From Lachnospiraceae bacterium (GTDB lineage: Bacteria; Bacillota; Clostridia; Lachnospirales; Lachnospiraceae): 64,000 nucleotides of DNA. The first letter of the stretch is position 1, and each line of letters opens with the position of its first letter. The position numbers were made by a program, and so were the translations under genes. Shown here piece by piece: positions 15,651 to 24,150 of this stretch. The stretch lies in assembly GCA_020860755.1 (NCBI GenBank), contig JAJBTQ010000003.1, positions 1 to 64,000 on the forward strand, written 5' to 3'. The notes below the pieces were generated by a model, which saw only the letters and a list, made by a program, of their open reading frames with translations, ran no database searches and had not been told where the DNA came from.

Positions 15651-17003
15651 ATGGTTCACCAGTTTCGAAATAATGGTTACAACATCGTCCTCGATGTGAA
15701 CAGCGGGTCTGTCCATGTGGTGGACGACATGACTTATGATATTATTCCCCTGTATGAAGAACACTCCCGAGATGAGATTGTAGACCGCTTATCCGCCTCC
15801 TGGCCGAGGGATGAGATCCTGGAAGCCTGCGCGGAGGTGGAAGAGCTCATCGGGAACGGGCAGCTTTATACAGAGGATTTTTCTGAGGATTGCATGCCGG
15901 ATCCCGCGCAGAGGGAGCCGGTGGTCAAGGCACTGTGCCTGCACATCGCTCACGACTGCAATCTCGCCTGCCGCTACTGTTTTGCGGGGGAAGGCGAGTA
16001 TCACGGACACCGGGAGCTGATGAGCTTGGAAACCGGAAAGGCGGCACTCGATTTTCTGATCGCCAATTCCGGGCACAGGCGGAATCTGGAGGTGGACTTT
16101 TTCGGCGGTGAGCCGCTGATGAACTGGGAAGTCGTAAAGGAGCTCGTGAGATACGGGCGGGAGCAGGAGAAGATCCACGACAAGAACTTCCGCTTTACCC
16201 TGACGACGAACGGGATCCTCTTAACCGATGAGATCATGGATTTTTCCAACCGTGAGATGAGCAATGTGGTCTTAAGCATTGACGGCAGGAAAGAGGTCAA
16301 TGATCACATGAGACCGTCTCGGAACGGGAAGGGCAGTTACGACCTTATCGTACCGAAGTTTCAGAAGTTCGCCGAAAGCCGGCATCAGGACAACTACTAT
16401 GTCCGGGGGACTTACACCCACTATAACCCCGATTTTTGCGCGGATGTACTGCATCTGGCGGATCTCGGGTTTGAGCAGATCTCCGTGGAGCCGGTCGTAG
16501 CGGAAGATTCGGAGGAGTACGCGCTGCGCGAAGAGGATCTGCCGCAGCTGTTTGCACAGTATGACACTCTGGCGGCAGAGCTTGTAAAACGAAACCGGGA
16601 GGGAAAGGGTTTTAACTTTTTCCACTTTATGATAGATCTGGAGGGAGGACCCTGCGTGATCAAGCGCCTGTCCGGGTGCGGATCCGGGACCGAGTATCTG
16701 GCGGTTACCCCCTGGGGAGACCTGTATCCCTGTCATCAGTTCGTCGGGAACGAGGAGTTTTTGATGGGAAATGTTTGGGACGGCGTGACCCGGACAGACA
16801 TTCGCGACATGTTTGCGGGCGTGAGTGTCTGCTCGAAAGAGCAGTGCAGGGACTGCTTTGCGAAGTTCTACTGCAGCGGCGGGTGCGCGGCGAACGCATA
16901 TCATTTCAACGGAGATATTAAGGGCGCATATGAGATCGGATGTGAACTGCAAAAAAAGCGGATCGAGTGCGCGATCATGATAAAAGCGGCCATGGCCGAG
17001 TAA
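15651..17003 (+). CDS. scfB: Radical SAM/SPASM thioether-forming SCIFF maturase
   Basis: A 450-residue radical SAM enzyme. The CX3CX2C cluster motif is Cys103, Cys107 and Cys110 (CNLACRYC), the N-terminal ~90 residues form the peptide-recognition region, and the C-terminal Cys-rich SPASM part (LSGCGSG.., YPCHQF, CSKEQCRDCFAKFYCSGGC) binds two auxiliary 4Fe-4S clusters. It forms Cys-to-alpha-carbon thioether links in ScfA. The scfA-scfB pair followed by secDF matches the conserved clostridial locus. ATG 15651 is preceded by AAAGGG at a 9-base distance. Confidence 0.96.
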   Translation: MVHQFRNNGYNIVLDVNSGSVHVVDDMTYDIIPLYEEHSRDEIVDRLSASWPRDEILEACAEVEELIGNGQLYTEDFSEDCMPDPAQREPVVKALCLHIAHDCNLACRYCFAGEGEYHGHRELMSLETGKAALDFLIANSGHRRNLEVDFFGGEPLMNWEVVKELVRYGREQEKIHDKNFRFTLTTNGILLTDEIMDFSNREMSNVVLSIDGRKEVNDHMRPSRNGKGSYDLIVPKFQKFAESRHQDNYYVRGTYTHYNPDFCADVLHLADLGFEQISVEPVVAEDSEEYALREEDLPQLFAQYDTLAAELVKRNREGKGFNFFHFMIDLEGGPCVIKRLSGCGSGTEYLAVTPWGDLYPCHQFVGNEEFLMGNVWDGVTRTDIRDMFAGVSVCSKEQCRDCFAKFYCSGGCAANAYHFNGDIKGAYEIGCELQKKRIECAIMIKAAMAE

Positions 17004-17021
17004 ATTTGGAGGAGTATCAGA

Positions 17022-19307
17022 ATGAAAAAGAAGAGATCGATCGTCGTCGTTGTAGTCCTGCTGGCCTGCCTGGTCTTGCTGGGTTACTATACGGTCGGCA
17101 TCCTTAGGGGAACGCTGGAGAAAAACAGCGATACCGGGATCAAGCTGGGGCTGGACTTAGCCGGCGGCGTGAGCATCACTTACGGTGTGGCCGAGGGACA
17201 GAATCCGACTTCCGAGGAAATGTCCGATACGATCTATCAGCTGGAACAGCGTGTCAGTGCCTACAGCACCGAGTCTGAGGTCTATCAGGTCGGTGATGAC
17301 CGTATTACCGTGGAAATTCCGGGCGTGACGGACGCGAACGAGATCCTTGAGGAGCTGGGTGCTCCCGGTTCCCTGGAATTCCAGACTGAGGACGGGGAAG
17401 TATACATGACCGGTGACGACGTGGTCGACGCTCAGGCGGGGACGACCACGAACCAGACAACCGGAGCCACAAACTATTGTGTGGAACTGACGTTAAATGA
17501 GGAGGGAGCGCAGATCTTTGCCGACTACACAAAAGAGTATCTCGGCCAATACCTCCCGATCTACTATAACGGAGAGTGCATCACTTATCCTGAGGTACAG
17601 AGCGAGATCACGAACGGCGTTGCCGAGATCACGGGGATGAGCAGCTATGAGGAGGCAGAGATCTTAGCGACTCAGATCCGAAGCGGAGCGCTGAAGCTGG
17701 AGCTCACCGAGCTGCAGTCCGAGGTCGTGGGTGCCAAGCTCGGCTCTCAGGCACTGCGGACGAGTATCATTGCGGCAGTCATCGGTATCCTGATCATCAT
17801 CGTATTTTTGATCTGCATGTACCGGATCCCCGGTGTGGCTGCATCGATCGCCCTGCTTTTGTATACGGGCATCCTGCTCTCCATCCTGCACCTATACCAC
17901 ATCACACTGACACTACCAGGAATTGCCGGTATCATCCTATCGATCGGTATGGCCGTCGACGCGAATGTCATCATCTTCGCCAGGATCAAGGAGGAGATCG
18001 GTGCCGGGAAACTGGTCGATCAGGCGATCCAGTCCGGTTTTAAAAAAGCGTTTTCGGCAATCTTAGACGGCAACATTACGACGCTGATCGCAGCTGTGGT
18101 GCTCTATCTGCGCGGCTCCGGCACGGTTCGGGGATTCGCGATCACACTGGCGATCGGTATCATCGTTTCCATGTTCTCCGCACTTGTGCTCACCCGGTGG
18201 CTTGTAAGGGGATTTTACGGCTTAGGGTTTAAGGACAAGAAGTTTTACGGCGAGAGAAAGCAAAGAGAGCCGATCCAGTTTGTCAAGAGGCGGGTATTGT
18301 GTATCTGCATTTCTGTTGCGATCATTGTGGCCGGATGTGTCGGTATGGGCGTACACAGATCGACGGACGGCAGTGTCTTAAACTTCAGCCTCGAGTTTAT
18401 GGGAGGTACTTCCACCACCGTCACGCTTGATGGGGATTACTCCATCGAGGAGATTGACGAAGATATCGTACCGTATCTGGAGGATGCGATCGACGATACA
18501 AATATTCAGACGCAGAAAGTGGCAGACAGCACGGACGTGGTATTTAAGACCCGATCCCTGTCCTTGGACGAGAGAGAAGCTCTTGTGGAAGCTCTTGAGG
18601 AGCATGCCGGAGTGTCTGAGGCTGATATCCAGGAGTCTCAGAACATCAGCTCTACGATCAGCAGCGAGATGCGTATGGATGCCATCTGGGCTGTGATCAT
18701 AGCGACGATCTGTATGTTGATCTACATCTGGATCCGATTCCGGGAGATTCGATTTGCCACCGCGGCGGTCATCGCCCTGGTCCATGATGTGCTCATCGTC
18801 CTAACATTTTATGTACTGTCGTGGACCAACGTCGGAACGACGTTTATCGCGTGTATGCTAACCCTGGTCGGTTATTCCATCAACGCCACCATTGTCATCT
18901 TCGACCGGATCCGTGAGAATCTGGCTCTGGAGGCTGGCAACCGCAACATCGATTACGAGCAGGTGGTCAACAACAGCATCACGCAGACACTCTCGCGAAG
19001 CATCAACACTTCCCTGACCACGTTTATCATGGTCTTTATGATCTTTATTCTGGGTGTCTCCTCGATCCGGGAGTTTACCGGACCATTGATGATCGGTGTC
19101 ATCTGCGGTGCATACTCATCGGTCTTCTTAACCGGTTCGATCTGGTATATGTTTAAGATGCGTTCCGTTAAGAGGCAGCAGACAAAGGCCATTGAAGCGA
19201 AGCAGGCAAAGAAGAACAAGAAAAAGCCAAAAAATAATAATAAGAGCAACCCCAAGCCCCCGATTCCCCCGAATGGCCAGAAGTTCGACAACGGGGCACA
19301 GGTGTAA
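17022..19307 (+). CDS. secDF: Fused SecDF protein-export membrane subunit
   Basis: A 761-residue RND-fold protein with twelve membrane segments. The SecD half has an N-terminal helix, the DLAGGVSITY motif, a large extracytoplasmic P1 domain and TM2-6; the SecF half starts near residue 425 with FSLEFMGGTS and GYSINATIVIFDRIRE. It uses ion flow to finish Sec-dependent export. The tail is Lys/Asn/Pro-rich (after about 720). It is 18 bp after scfB, the usual neighbour of the SCIFF genes, and ends in a strong terminator. Confidence 0.96.
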   Translation: MKKKRSIVVVVVLLACLVLLGYYTVGILRGTLEKNSDTGIKLGLDLAGGVSITYGVAEGQNPTSEEMSDTIYQLEQRVSAYSTESEVYQVGDDRITVEIPGVTDANEILEELGAPGSLEFQTEDGEVYMTGDDVVDAQAGTTTNQTTGATNYCVELTLNEEGAQIFADYTKEYLGQYLPIYYNGECITYPEVQSEITNGVAEITGMSSYEEAEILATQIRSGALKLELTELQSEVVGAKLGSQALRTSIIAAVIGILIIIVFLICMYRIPGVAASIALLLYTGILLSILHLYHITLTLPGIAGIILSIGMAVDANVIIFARIKEEIGAGKLVDQAIQSGFKKAFSAILDGNITTLIAAVVLYLRGSGTVRGFAITLAIGIIVSMFSALVLTRWLVRGFYGLGFKDKKFYGERKQREPIQFVKRRVLCICISVAIIVAGCVGMGVHRSTDGSVLNFSLEFMGGTSTTVTLDGDYSIEEIDEDIVPYLEDAIDDTNIQTQKVADSTDVVFKTRSLSLDEREALVEALEEHAGVSEADIQESQNISSTISSEMRMDAIWAVIIATICMLIYIWIRFREIRFATAAVIALVHDVLIVLTFYVLSWTNVGTTFIACMLTLVGYSINATIVIFDRIRENLALEAGNRNIDYEQVVNNSITQTLSRSINTSLTTFIMVFMIFILGVSSIREFTGPLMIGVICGAYSSVFLTGSIWYMFKMRSVKRQQTKAIEAKQAKKNKKKPKNNNKSNPKPPIPPNGQKFDNGAQV

Positions 19308-19324
19308 ATTCTTTAGAGATAAGA

Positions 19325-19358
19325 GGTCCGGTTTCACCAAAAACCGGGCCTTCTCTTT
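19325..19358 (+). terminator. Terminator after secDF
   Basis: GGTCCGGTTT (19325-19334) pairs along its length with AAACCGGGCC (19341-19350), one G-U pair, 6-nt loop, followed by TTCTCTTT. Confidence 0.82.
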
Positions 19359-19399
19359 GCGGAGAGACTTTGGTTTTATGCGGAGAGACTATGATTTTA
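19358..19399 (+). promoter_or_regulatory. Tandem 21-bp direct repeat upstream of the SDR operon promoter
   Basis: Two head-to-tail copies beginning TGCGGAGAGACT (19358-19378 and 19379-19399) differ at two positions. The period equals two DNA turns, so both would face the same side. They end a few bases before the -35 region, the usual place for an activator. Confidence 0.6.
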
Positions 19400-19423
19400 G
19401 TGCTGTTGTTACAGCGGGATATA

Positions 19424-19432
19424 TGTTATAAT
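19424..19432 (+). promoter_or_regulatory. Promoter of the small membrane protein/SDR operon
   Basis: An extended -10, TGT-TATAAT (19424-19432). The -35 is weak (TTGTTA at 19406-19411 with 15-bp spacing), consistent with need for an activator at the tandem repeats upstream. Confidence 0.6.
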
Positions 19433-19472
19433 TCTAAATAGTATGGGCATCACAAAGTGAAGGAGGAAAGGT

Positions 19473-19622
19473 ATGATGATCTGGCAGGGGGTTATGATCG
19501 GATGGCACTGGGTGGTTTCGATTTTGGGAAATATAGTTCTGTGGTGCTTTCTCGCAGCCGTTGTGTTTTGCGTGATTGAGTTTTTCCTTTATCGAAGCAG
19601 GAAAAGGAGGGATCAGTCATGA
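19473..19622 (+). CDS. Small single-pass membrane protein, 49 residues
   Basis: A 49-residue ORF (MMIWQGVMIGWHW..., ending RSRKRRDQS) with one hydrophobic helix (about 12-40) and a positively charged C-terminus, predicting an N-out/C-in protein. It has a textbook RBS (AGGAGG at 19461-19466), its own promoter, and its stop codon overlaps the start of the SDR gene (ATGA), a sign of coupled translation. I do not recognise the family. It may anchor or regulate the SDR enzyme; that is inference from coupling only. Confidence 0.65.
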   Translation: MMIWQGVMIGWHWVVSILGNIVLWCFLAAVVFCVIEFFLYRSRKRRDQS

Positions 19623-20404
19623 GGATCGCTCTGATCACCGGTGCGTCAAGCGGTATGGGGGAAGTGTTTGCCCGGGATATTGACCGGGACGAAAAGGACA
19701 TTGATGAGATCTGGCTGATCGCGCGACGGAAGGAGCGCCTCGAGGAGGTGGCGTCTAAGCTCACCCATCCGACCAGAGTCATTCCGATGGATCTGTGTGT
19801 GGAGGAGAACTTAAACGACCTCGAGAAGATGCTGGATGAGGAAAATATACAGGTCGGCATTTTTATCGGCTGCGCCGGCTACGGAAAGATCGGAAACTAT
19901 GAGAAGATCAGCCGCTATGATTCGGAGCACATGATCGATCTAAACTGCAAAGTGGCGATCAGCACGACTCTGATTGCGATCCCGCATATGCGGGCAGGCG
20001 ACCGGATCGTGGAGCTTTGTTCTACGTCATCGTTTTTGCCATTGACGCATTTAAACATCTATGCGGCCGGGAAAGCATTCCTCTTGAGCTATTCCAGGGC
20101 ACTGCGGCTTGAACTGCTTCCGAAAGGGATCATGGTGACGGCGGTCTGCCCGTGGTGGGTAGGGGATACCGAGTTCCTTGGGATCGCGCGGAACAACGAA
20201 GCCAATCCCGATGTAGAGCAGTCTATCCACCGGTTTTTTTTCCCGTCGAAGAAGGAGAACGTGGTGCGCATGGCGCTTAAGGCCAGCCGGAGAGGAAAGG
20301 CTGTATGCACGCCGGGCGCGATCTGCACGGTCGTTCGGTTTTTCTCGAAGCTGGTCCCGAACACGACTATGCTCTATATCTGGGAAGTCGTGCGGCGGGC
20401 CTAG
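19619..20404 (+). CDS. Short-chain dehydrogenase/reductase
   Basis: A 261-residue SDR of the classical fold. The dinucleotide-binding motif TGASSGMG is at residues 7-14, the catalytic Ser is in CSTSSF and YxxxK is YAAGK (about residues 150-154). The C-terminus (from about 235) is hydrophobic, suggesting membrane association, in line with the coupled small membrane protein upstream. NAD(P)H-dependent reduction of a lipid-like or sugar substrate is possible but not shown by the sequence. Confidence 0.87.
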   Translation: MRIALITGASSGMGEVFARDIDRDEKDIDEIWLIARRKERLEEVASKLTHPTRVIPMDLCVEENLNDLEKMLDEENIQVGIFIGCAGYGKIGNYEKISRYDSEHMIDLNCKVAISTTLIAIPHMRAGDRIVELCSTSSFLPLTHLNIYAAGKAFLLSYSRALRLELLPKGIMVTAVCPWWVGDTEFLGIARNNEANPDVEQSIHRFFFPSKKENVVRMALKASRRGKAVCTPGAICTVVRFFSKLVPNTTMLYIWEVVRRA

Positions 20405-20438
20405 ACAGCATAATTAAACAAAGACGGGAGTGAATATC

Positions 20439-21368
20439 TTGGTTTACGATACAGTGTTGGAAGCCATCGGGCATACGCCCATGGTGCGATTGAACAAAAT
20501 GAATCCACCCGGGAATGCGGAGATTCTCGTCAAATTTGAGGGATTAAACGTCGGAGGATCCATCAAGACCCGGACCGCCTACAATATGATCGTTCAGGCC
20601 GAACTGGAGGGCAAGCTGCGTCCCGGCATGACGATCGTTGAGCCGACGAGCGGTAATCAGGGGATCGGCCTGGCGCTCGTGGGAGCCGTGAAAGGATATC
20701 GGACGGTCATCATCATGCCGGACTCGGTCAGCGAGGAGCGAAGGATGCTCGTAGAGCATTACGGCGCGGAGGTCATTTTGATCCACGACGCCGGAGACAT
20801 CGGAGACTGCATTGACGAATGCCTTCAGACGGCGCTTCGCATGCAGGCAGAGGACGAGAGCGTGTTTGTTCCCCAACAGTTTGTCAATGAGAACAACACA
20901 AATGCCCACCGCCACCACACGGCGTTAGAGATCATGGAGCAGGTCGCGGGTCCGATCCACGGTTTTTGCTCCGGGATAGGTACGGGCGGCACGATCACCG
21001 GGATCGGCGAGGTCTTAAAAGCGCAGAATCCGGACATTGAGATCTGGGCTGTGGAGCCTGAGAACGCAGCGATCCTGGCCGGGGGAAATATCGGGACTCA
21101 TCTGCAGATGGGGATCGGCGACGGCCTGATCCCGGAGATCCTAAACCGGCAGATCTATCAGCATATCTACATCGTATCCGACGAGGAGGCGCTTAAAACC
21201 GCGAAGGATCTGGCGAAAAAAGAGGGACTTATGTGCGGGATCTCCAGCGGCACCAACGTGGCTGCCGCGCTTAAACTGGCAGAGAAGCTGGGTGAGGGAA
21301 AGACTGTGGTCACGGTGCTTCCGGATACGGCGGAACGATATTTTTCTACGCCGCTCTTTGAACGATAA
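20439..21368 (+). CDS. Cysteine synthase family PLP enzyme, variant motifs
   Basis: A 309-residue fold-type II PLP protein related to CysK and cystathionine beta-synthase. The PLP-lysine motif reads GGSIKTR instead of the usual GSVKDR, and the substrate-binding loop is TSGNQG instead of TSGNTG. GIGTGGT, which binds the phosphate, is intact. The changes suggest it may not be an O-acetylserine sulfhydrylase. TTG 20439 was chosen as start: GGGAG lies 8 bases upstream, and family proteins begin just before the ILETIGNTP-like region (here VLEAIGHTP). It is followed by an aldo/keto reductase gene after a hairpin. Confidence 0.85.
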   Translation: MVYDTVLEAIGHTPMVRLNKMNPPGNAEILVKFEGLNVGGSIKTRTAYNMIVQAELEGKLRPGMTIVEPTSGNQGIGLALVGAVKGYRTVIIMPDSVSEERRMLVEHYGAEVILIHDAGDIGDCIDECLQTALRMQAEDESVFVPQQFVNENNTNAHRHHTALEIMEQVAGPIHGFCSGIGTGGTITGIGEVLKAQNPDIEIWAVEPENAAILAGGNIGTHLQMGIGDGLIPEILNRQIYQHIYIVSDEEALKTAKDLAKKEGLMCGISSGTNVAAALKLAEKLGEGKTVVTVLPDTAERYFSTPLFER

Positions 21369-21415
21369 CGGGGACAAAATTTCAGAAATCGGATGGTTCC
21401 ATCCGGATTATCGTT
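21361..21415 (+). terminator. Hairpin overlapping the 3' end of the cysteine-synthase-like gene
   Basis: AACGATAA (21361-21368, including the stop codon) pairs with TTATCGTT (21408-21415), with an inner GGAT/ATCC stem. It is a likely weak terminator with no proper U tract. Confidence 0.4.
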
Positions 21416-21443
21416 CTTAGTAATAAATATAGGAGGACAGCGT

Positions 21444-22583
21444 ATGATATATAAGAACTTTAAGGGCCTAAAATTATCCGCACTAGGTCTTGGCGCCATG
21501 CGTCTGCCTGTCATCGACGGAAAGGCGGGGCAGATCGACGAGGATGCCGTCCGCGAGATGGTAGCCTACAGCATGGATCACGGCATCAACTACTATGACA
21601 CCGCGTGGGGCTATCACGAGGAGCGCTCAGAGATCGTGATCGGCAAAACCTTAAAGGAATATCCGAGGGAGAGCTTTTATCTGGCGGATAAGATGCCGGG
21701 CTATGACCCGACCAACATCCCGAAGGGGAGGGAGATATTCGAACGCCAGCTGGAAAAGTGTCAGGTGGACTATTTTGACTTTTATCTCTTTCACAATGTC
21801 AACCCTATAAATATAGATGCCTACTTAGACGACGCCGGAAACGGACTGTACTCTTACCTCATGGAGCAGAAAAAAAACGGGCGGATCCGGCACCTCGGAT
21901 TTTCCGTCCACGGGGACTATGACATCACAAAACGGTTTCTCGAGGCCTGCGGGGAGGATATGGAGTTTTGCCAGGTCCAGCTCAACTGGGTCGACTATGA
22001 ATTTCAGGAGGCGAAGAGAAAGCTCGAGCTGCTTAAGGAGTATGAGATCCCCGTCTGGGTCATGGAACCGCTGCGCGGCGGCAGGCTGGCGACGGTCCCG
22101 GAAAAATATGCCAAGCAGTTGAAAAAAATGCGGCCGGATGAGACGATCCCCGGCTGGGGATTTCGTTTTGTGCAGACATTTCCGGAAGTCTGTGTGACCC
22201 TATCCGGGATGTCCGATATGGATCAGTTAAAGAACACTATCGAGATCTTTACGACGGAACAGCCGCTGAACGGACAGGAATGGGATATGCTTTTGGAGGT
22301 GGCGGATGAGATGCAGAACGACATGACGGTCCCCTGCACTGCCTGCCGTTACTGCACATCTTACTGTCCGCAAAAGCTCGATATCCCGACGCTGCTTAAA
22401 CTGTACAACGACAATGCGCTGACCGGAAAGGCGATCTCGATTCCGCTGTGGATGTTCGGACCGACTCCGGAGGATAAGCTCCCGTCGGCCTGCATCGGAT
22501 GCAGAAGCTGCGAGGCAGTCTGCCCGCAGGAAATCAAGATCTCTGAGGTCATGGCGCGAATGGCGGACGCGATCGAGCCATAA
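21444..22583 (+). CDS. Aldo/keto reductase with C-terminal ferredoxin domain
   Basis: A 379-residue protein. Residues 1-280 form an aldo/keto reductase barrel (Asp in NYYDTAWGYH, Tyr48-type, Lys in LADKMPG, His in FHNV), and the C-terminal part carries two Cys clusters (CTACRYCTSYCP and CIGCRSCEAVCP) for two 4Fe-4S centres. This architecture is frequent in gut Clostridia and suggests oxidoreduction with ferredoxin or a flavin rather than simple NADPH use. The substrate is unknown. ATG 21444 follows AGGAGG. Confidence 0.9.
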   Translation: MIYKNFKGLKLSALGLGAMRLPVIDGKAGQIDEDAVREMVAYSMDHGINYYDTAWGYHEERSEIVIGKTLKEYPRESFYLADKMPGYDPTNIPKGREIFERQLEKCQVDYFDFYLFHNVNPINIDAYLDDAGNGLYSYLMEQKKNGRIRHLGFSVHGDYDITKRFLEACGEDMEFCQVQLNWVDYEFQEAKRKLELLKEYEIPVWVMEPLRGGRLATVPEKYAKQLKKMRPDETIPGWGFRFVQTFPEVCVTLSGMSDMDQLKNTIEIFTTEQPLNGQEWDMLLEVADEMQNDMTVPCTACRYCTSYCPQKLDIPTLLKLYNDNALTGKAISIPLWMFGPTPEDKLPSACIGCRSCEAVCPQEIKISEVMARMADAIEP

Positions 22584-22596
22584 GTTAGGAAAAAGA

Positions 22597-22625
22597 TTGC
22601 CATTTATTGGCAGATTTACTATAAT
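22597..22625 (+). promoter_or_regulatory. Promoter of glyA with overlapping palindrome
   Basis: TTGCCA (22597-22602) and TATAAT (22620-22625) are separated by 17 bp. The inverted repeat TGCCA-TTTAT-TGGCA (22598-22612) overlaps the -35 box and spacer and could be an operator. Confidence 0.75.
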
Positions 22626-22709
22626 GGGACACTGGGGGATAAAAAGGGAAAGGGATGATTTTATTCGACCCAATTCCGCCGGGGGTATTAATTTTGTGGA
22701 GGAAATGCT

Positions 22710-23954
22710 ATGTATCAAACAGATGAGATCCGGGCGGTGGATCCGGAAGTAGCGGACGCCATTGACGCGGAGCTTGAAAGGCAGAATGATCACATTGAAC
22801 TGATCGCATCGGAAAACTGGGTAAGCGCGGCTGTGATGCAGGCTCAGGGCAGCGTGATGACGAATAAATATGCGGAAGGGTATCCGGCAAAGCGCTACTA
22901 CGGCGGATGCCAGTGCGTGGATGTCGTGGAAGAGCTGGCCATCAAGAGAGCAAAGCAGCTGTTTGACGCGGAGTACGTCAATGTGCAGCCTCATTCCGGC
23001 GCGCAGGCCAATATGGCCGTGCAGTTTGCTCTGCTTCAGCCGGGTGATGTCGTGATGGGCATGAACTTAGACCACGGCGGACATCTGACACATGGGTCGC
23101 CGGTCAATTTCTCCGGTGTCTATTTTGATATCGTCCCTTACGGTGTAAATGAGGAGGGATTTATCGACTATGACAAGGTGGAGGAGATTGCGCTGGAATG
23201 TCATCCGAAGATGATCATCGCAGGTGCGAGCGCCTATGCCCGCACGATCGATTTCGCGCGTTTTCGAGAGATCGCGGATAAAGTCGACGCTTATCTGATG
23301 GTCGATATGGCGCACATTGCCGGTCTGATCGCAGCGGGTCTTCATCCGAATCCCATGCACTATGCAGATGTCGTGACAACGACGACACACAAGACGCTCC
23401 GCGGGCCGAGGGGAGGCATGATCCTCGCCTCGAAAGAGTCCATGGAGAAGAATGAGTTCAACTTCAACAAGGCCGTGTTCCCGGGGATCCAGGGCGGGCC
23501 CTTAATGCATGTCATTGCGGCAAAGGCGGTCTGCTTTAAAGAGGCGCTCACGGATGATTTTAAGGACTATCAGCAGTGCGTCATCGATAATGCACAGGCA
23601 CTGGCCAAAGGGTTGATGGAACGTGATATCCCGATCGTATCCGGCGGTACGGACACCCACCTGATGCTTGTGGATCTTACTCCGTTTGACCTGACCGGAA
23701 AGGTCGTGGAGAAGCTGCTGGACGATGCCCATATCACGGCCAACAAGAATACGATCCCGAACGATCCGAAGTCCCCGTTCGTGACGAGCGGTATTCGTCT
23801 CGGGACTCCGTCCGCGACGTCACGAGGCCTGAACACAGAGGATATGGACCGAGTCGCGGAGGCAATCTCGATCGTGATTAAAGAGGGAGAAGACGGCGTG
23901 CCGAAAGCGCAGGCCATCATAGATGAATTGACAAAGAAGTATCCTCTTATATAG
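22710..23954 (+). CDS. glyA: Serine hydroxymethyltransferase
   Basis: A 414-residue PLP enzyme that interconverts serine and glycine with tetrahydrofolate, the main one-carbon donor. The Schiff-base lysine lies in [14 protein letters not shown], and IELIASENW and HSGAQAN are conserved. It is transcribed alone from a near-consensus promoter; the ATG has GGAGG at 22698-22702. The second copy of the structured element follows directly. Confidence 0.97.
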   Translation: MYQTDEIRAVDPEVADAIDAELERQNDHIELIASENWVSAAVMQAQGSVMTNKYAEGYPAKRYYGGCQCVDVVEELAIKRAKQLFDAEYVNVQPHSGAQANMAVQFALLQPGDVVMGMNLDHGGHLTHGSPVNFSGVYFDIVPYGVNEEGFIDYDKVEEIALECHPKMIIAGASAYARTIDFARFREIADKVDAYLMVDMAHIAGLIAAGLHPNPMHYADVVTTTTHKTLRGPRGGMILASKESMEKNEFNFNKAVFPGIQGGPLMHVIAAKAVCFKEALTDDFKDYQQCVIDNAQALAKGLMERDIPIVSGGTDTHLMLVDLTPFDLTGKVVEKLLDDAHITANKNTIPNDPKSPFVTSGIRLGTPSATSRGLNTEDMDRVAEAISIVIKEGEDGVPKAQAIIDELTKKYPLI

Positions 23955-23962
23955 TTGATGAA

Positions 23963-24097
23963 TGTGCTCGAAAAAACGAAGTCAACGCGGGACGCTTCCG
24001 CTTCGGATTCGACGCAGCGGTACGTAAGAAGCCGCTTCGCAACTTCAAGCACCGGCGTCTCATATACCCCGCTTTTGAATTGTTTTCTTCTCGCACA
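23963..24097. repeat. Structured intergenic element, copy 2
   Basis: A ~135-bp relative of the element at 6752-6895. Shared strings include CGCGGGACGCTT, GCAGCGGTAC, ACCGGCGTC and GAATTGTTTT. The pairs TGTGC/GCACA (ends), GCGGG/CCCGC, GACGC/GCGTC, CGGTAC/GCACCG and GAAG/CTTC are retained. One helix position is G-C in copy 1 and A-T here, a compensatory change. Two A-C mismatches on this strand would be U-G pairs on the complement. It lies between glyA and serS, 9 bp after glyA. Confidence 0.72.
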
Positions 24098-24150
24098 CCA
24101 ATGTACGTCAATAAAAATAGTCTAATAGTAATCTAATATTGGGTGAAAGT

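Noticed and set aside
23955..24150. T-box leader for serS
   Set aside because: The folded element here has no T-box sequence or specifier loop, and its relative lies between zntA and arsR, so it is not tied to aminoacylation.
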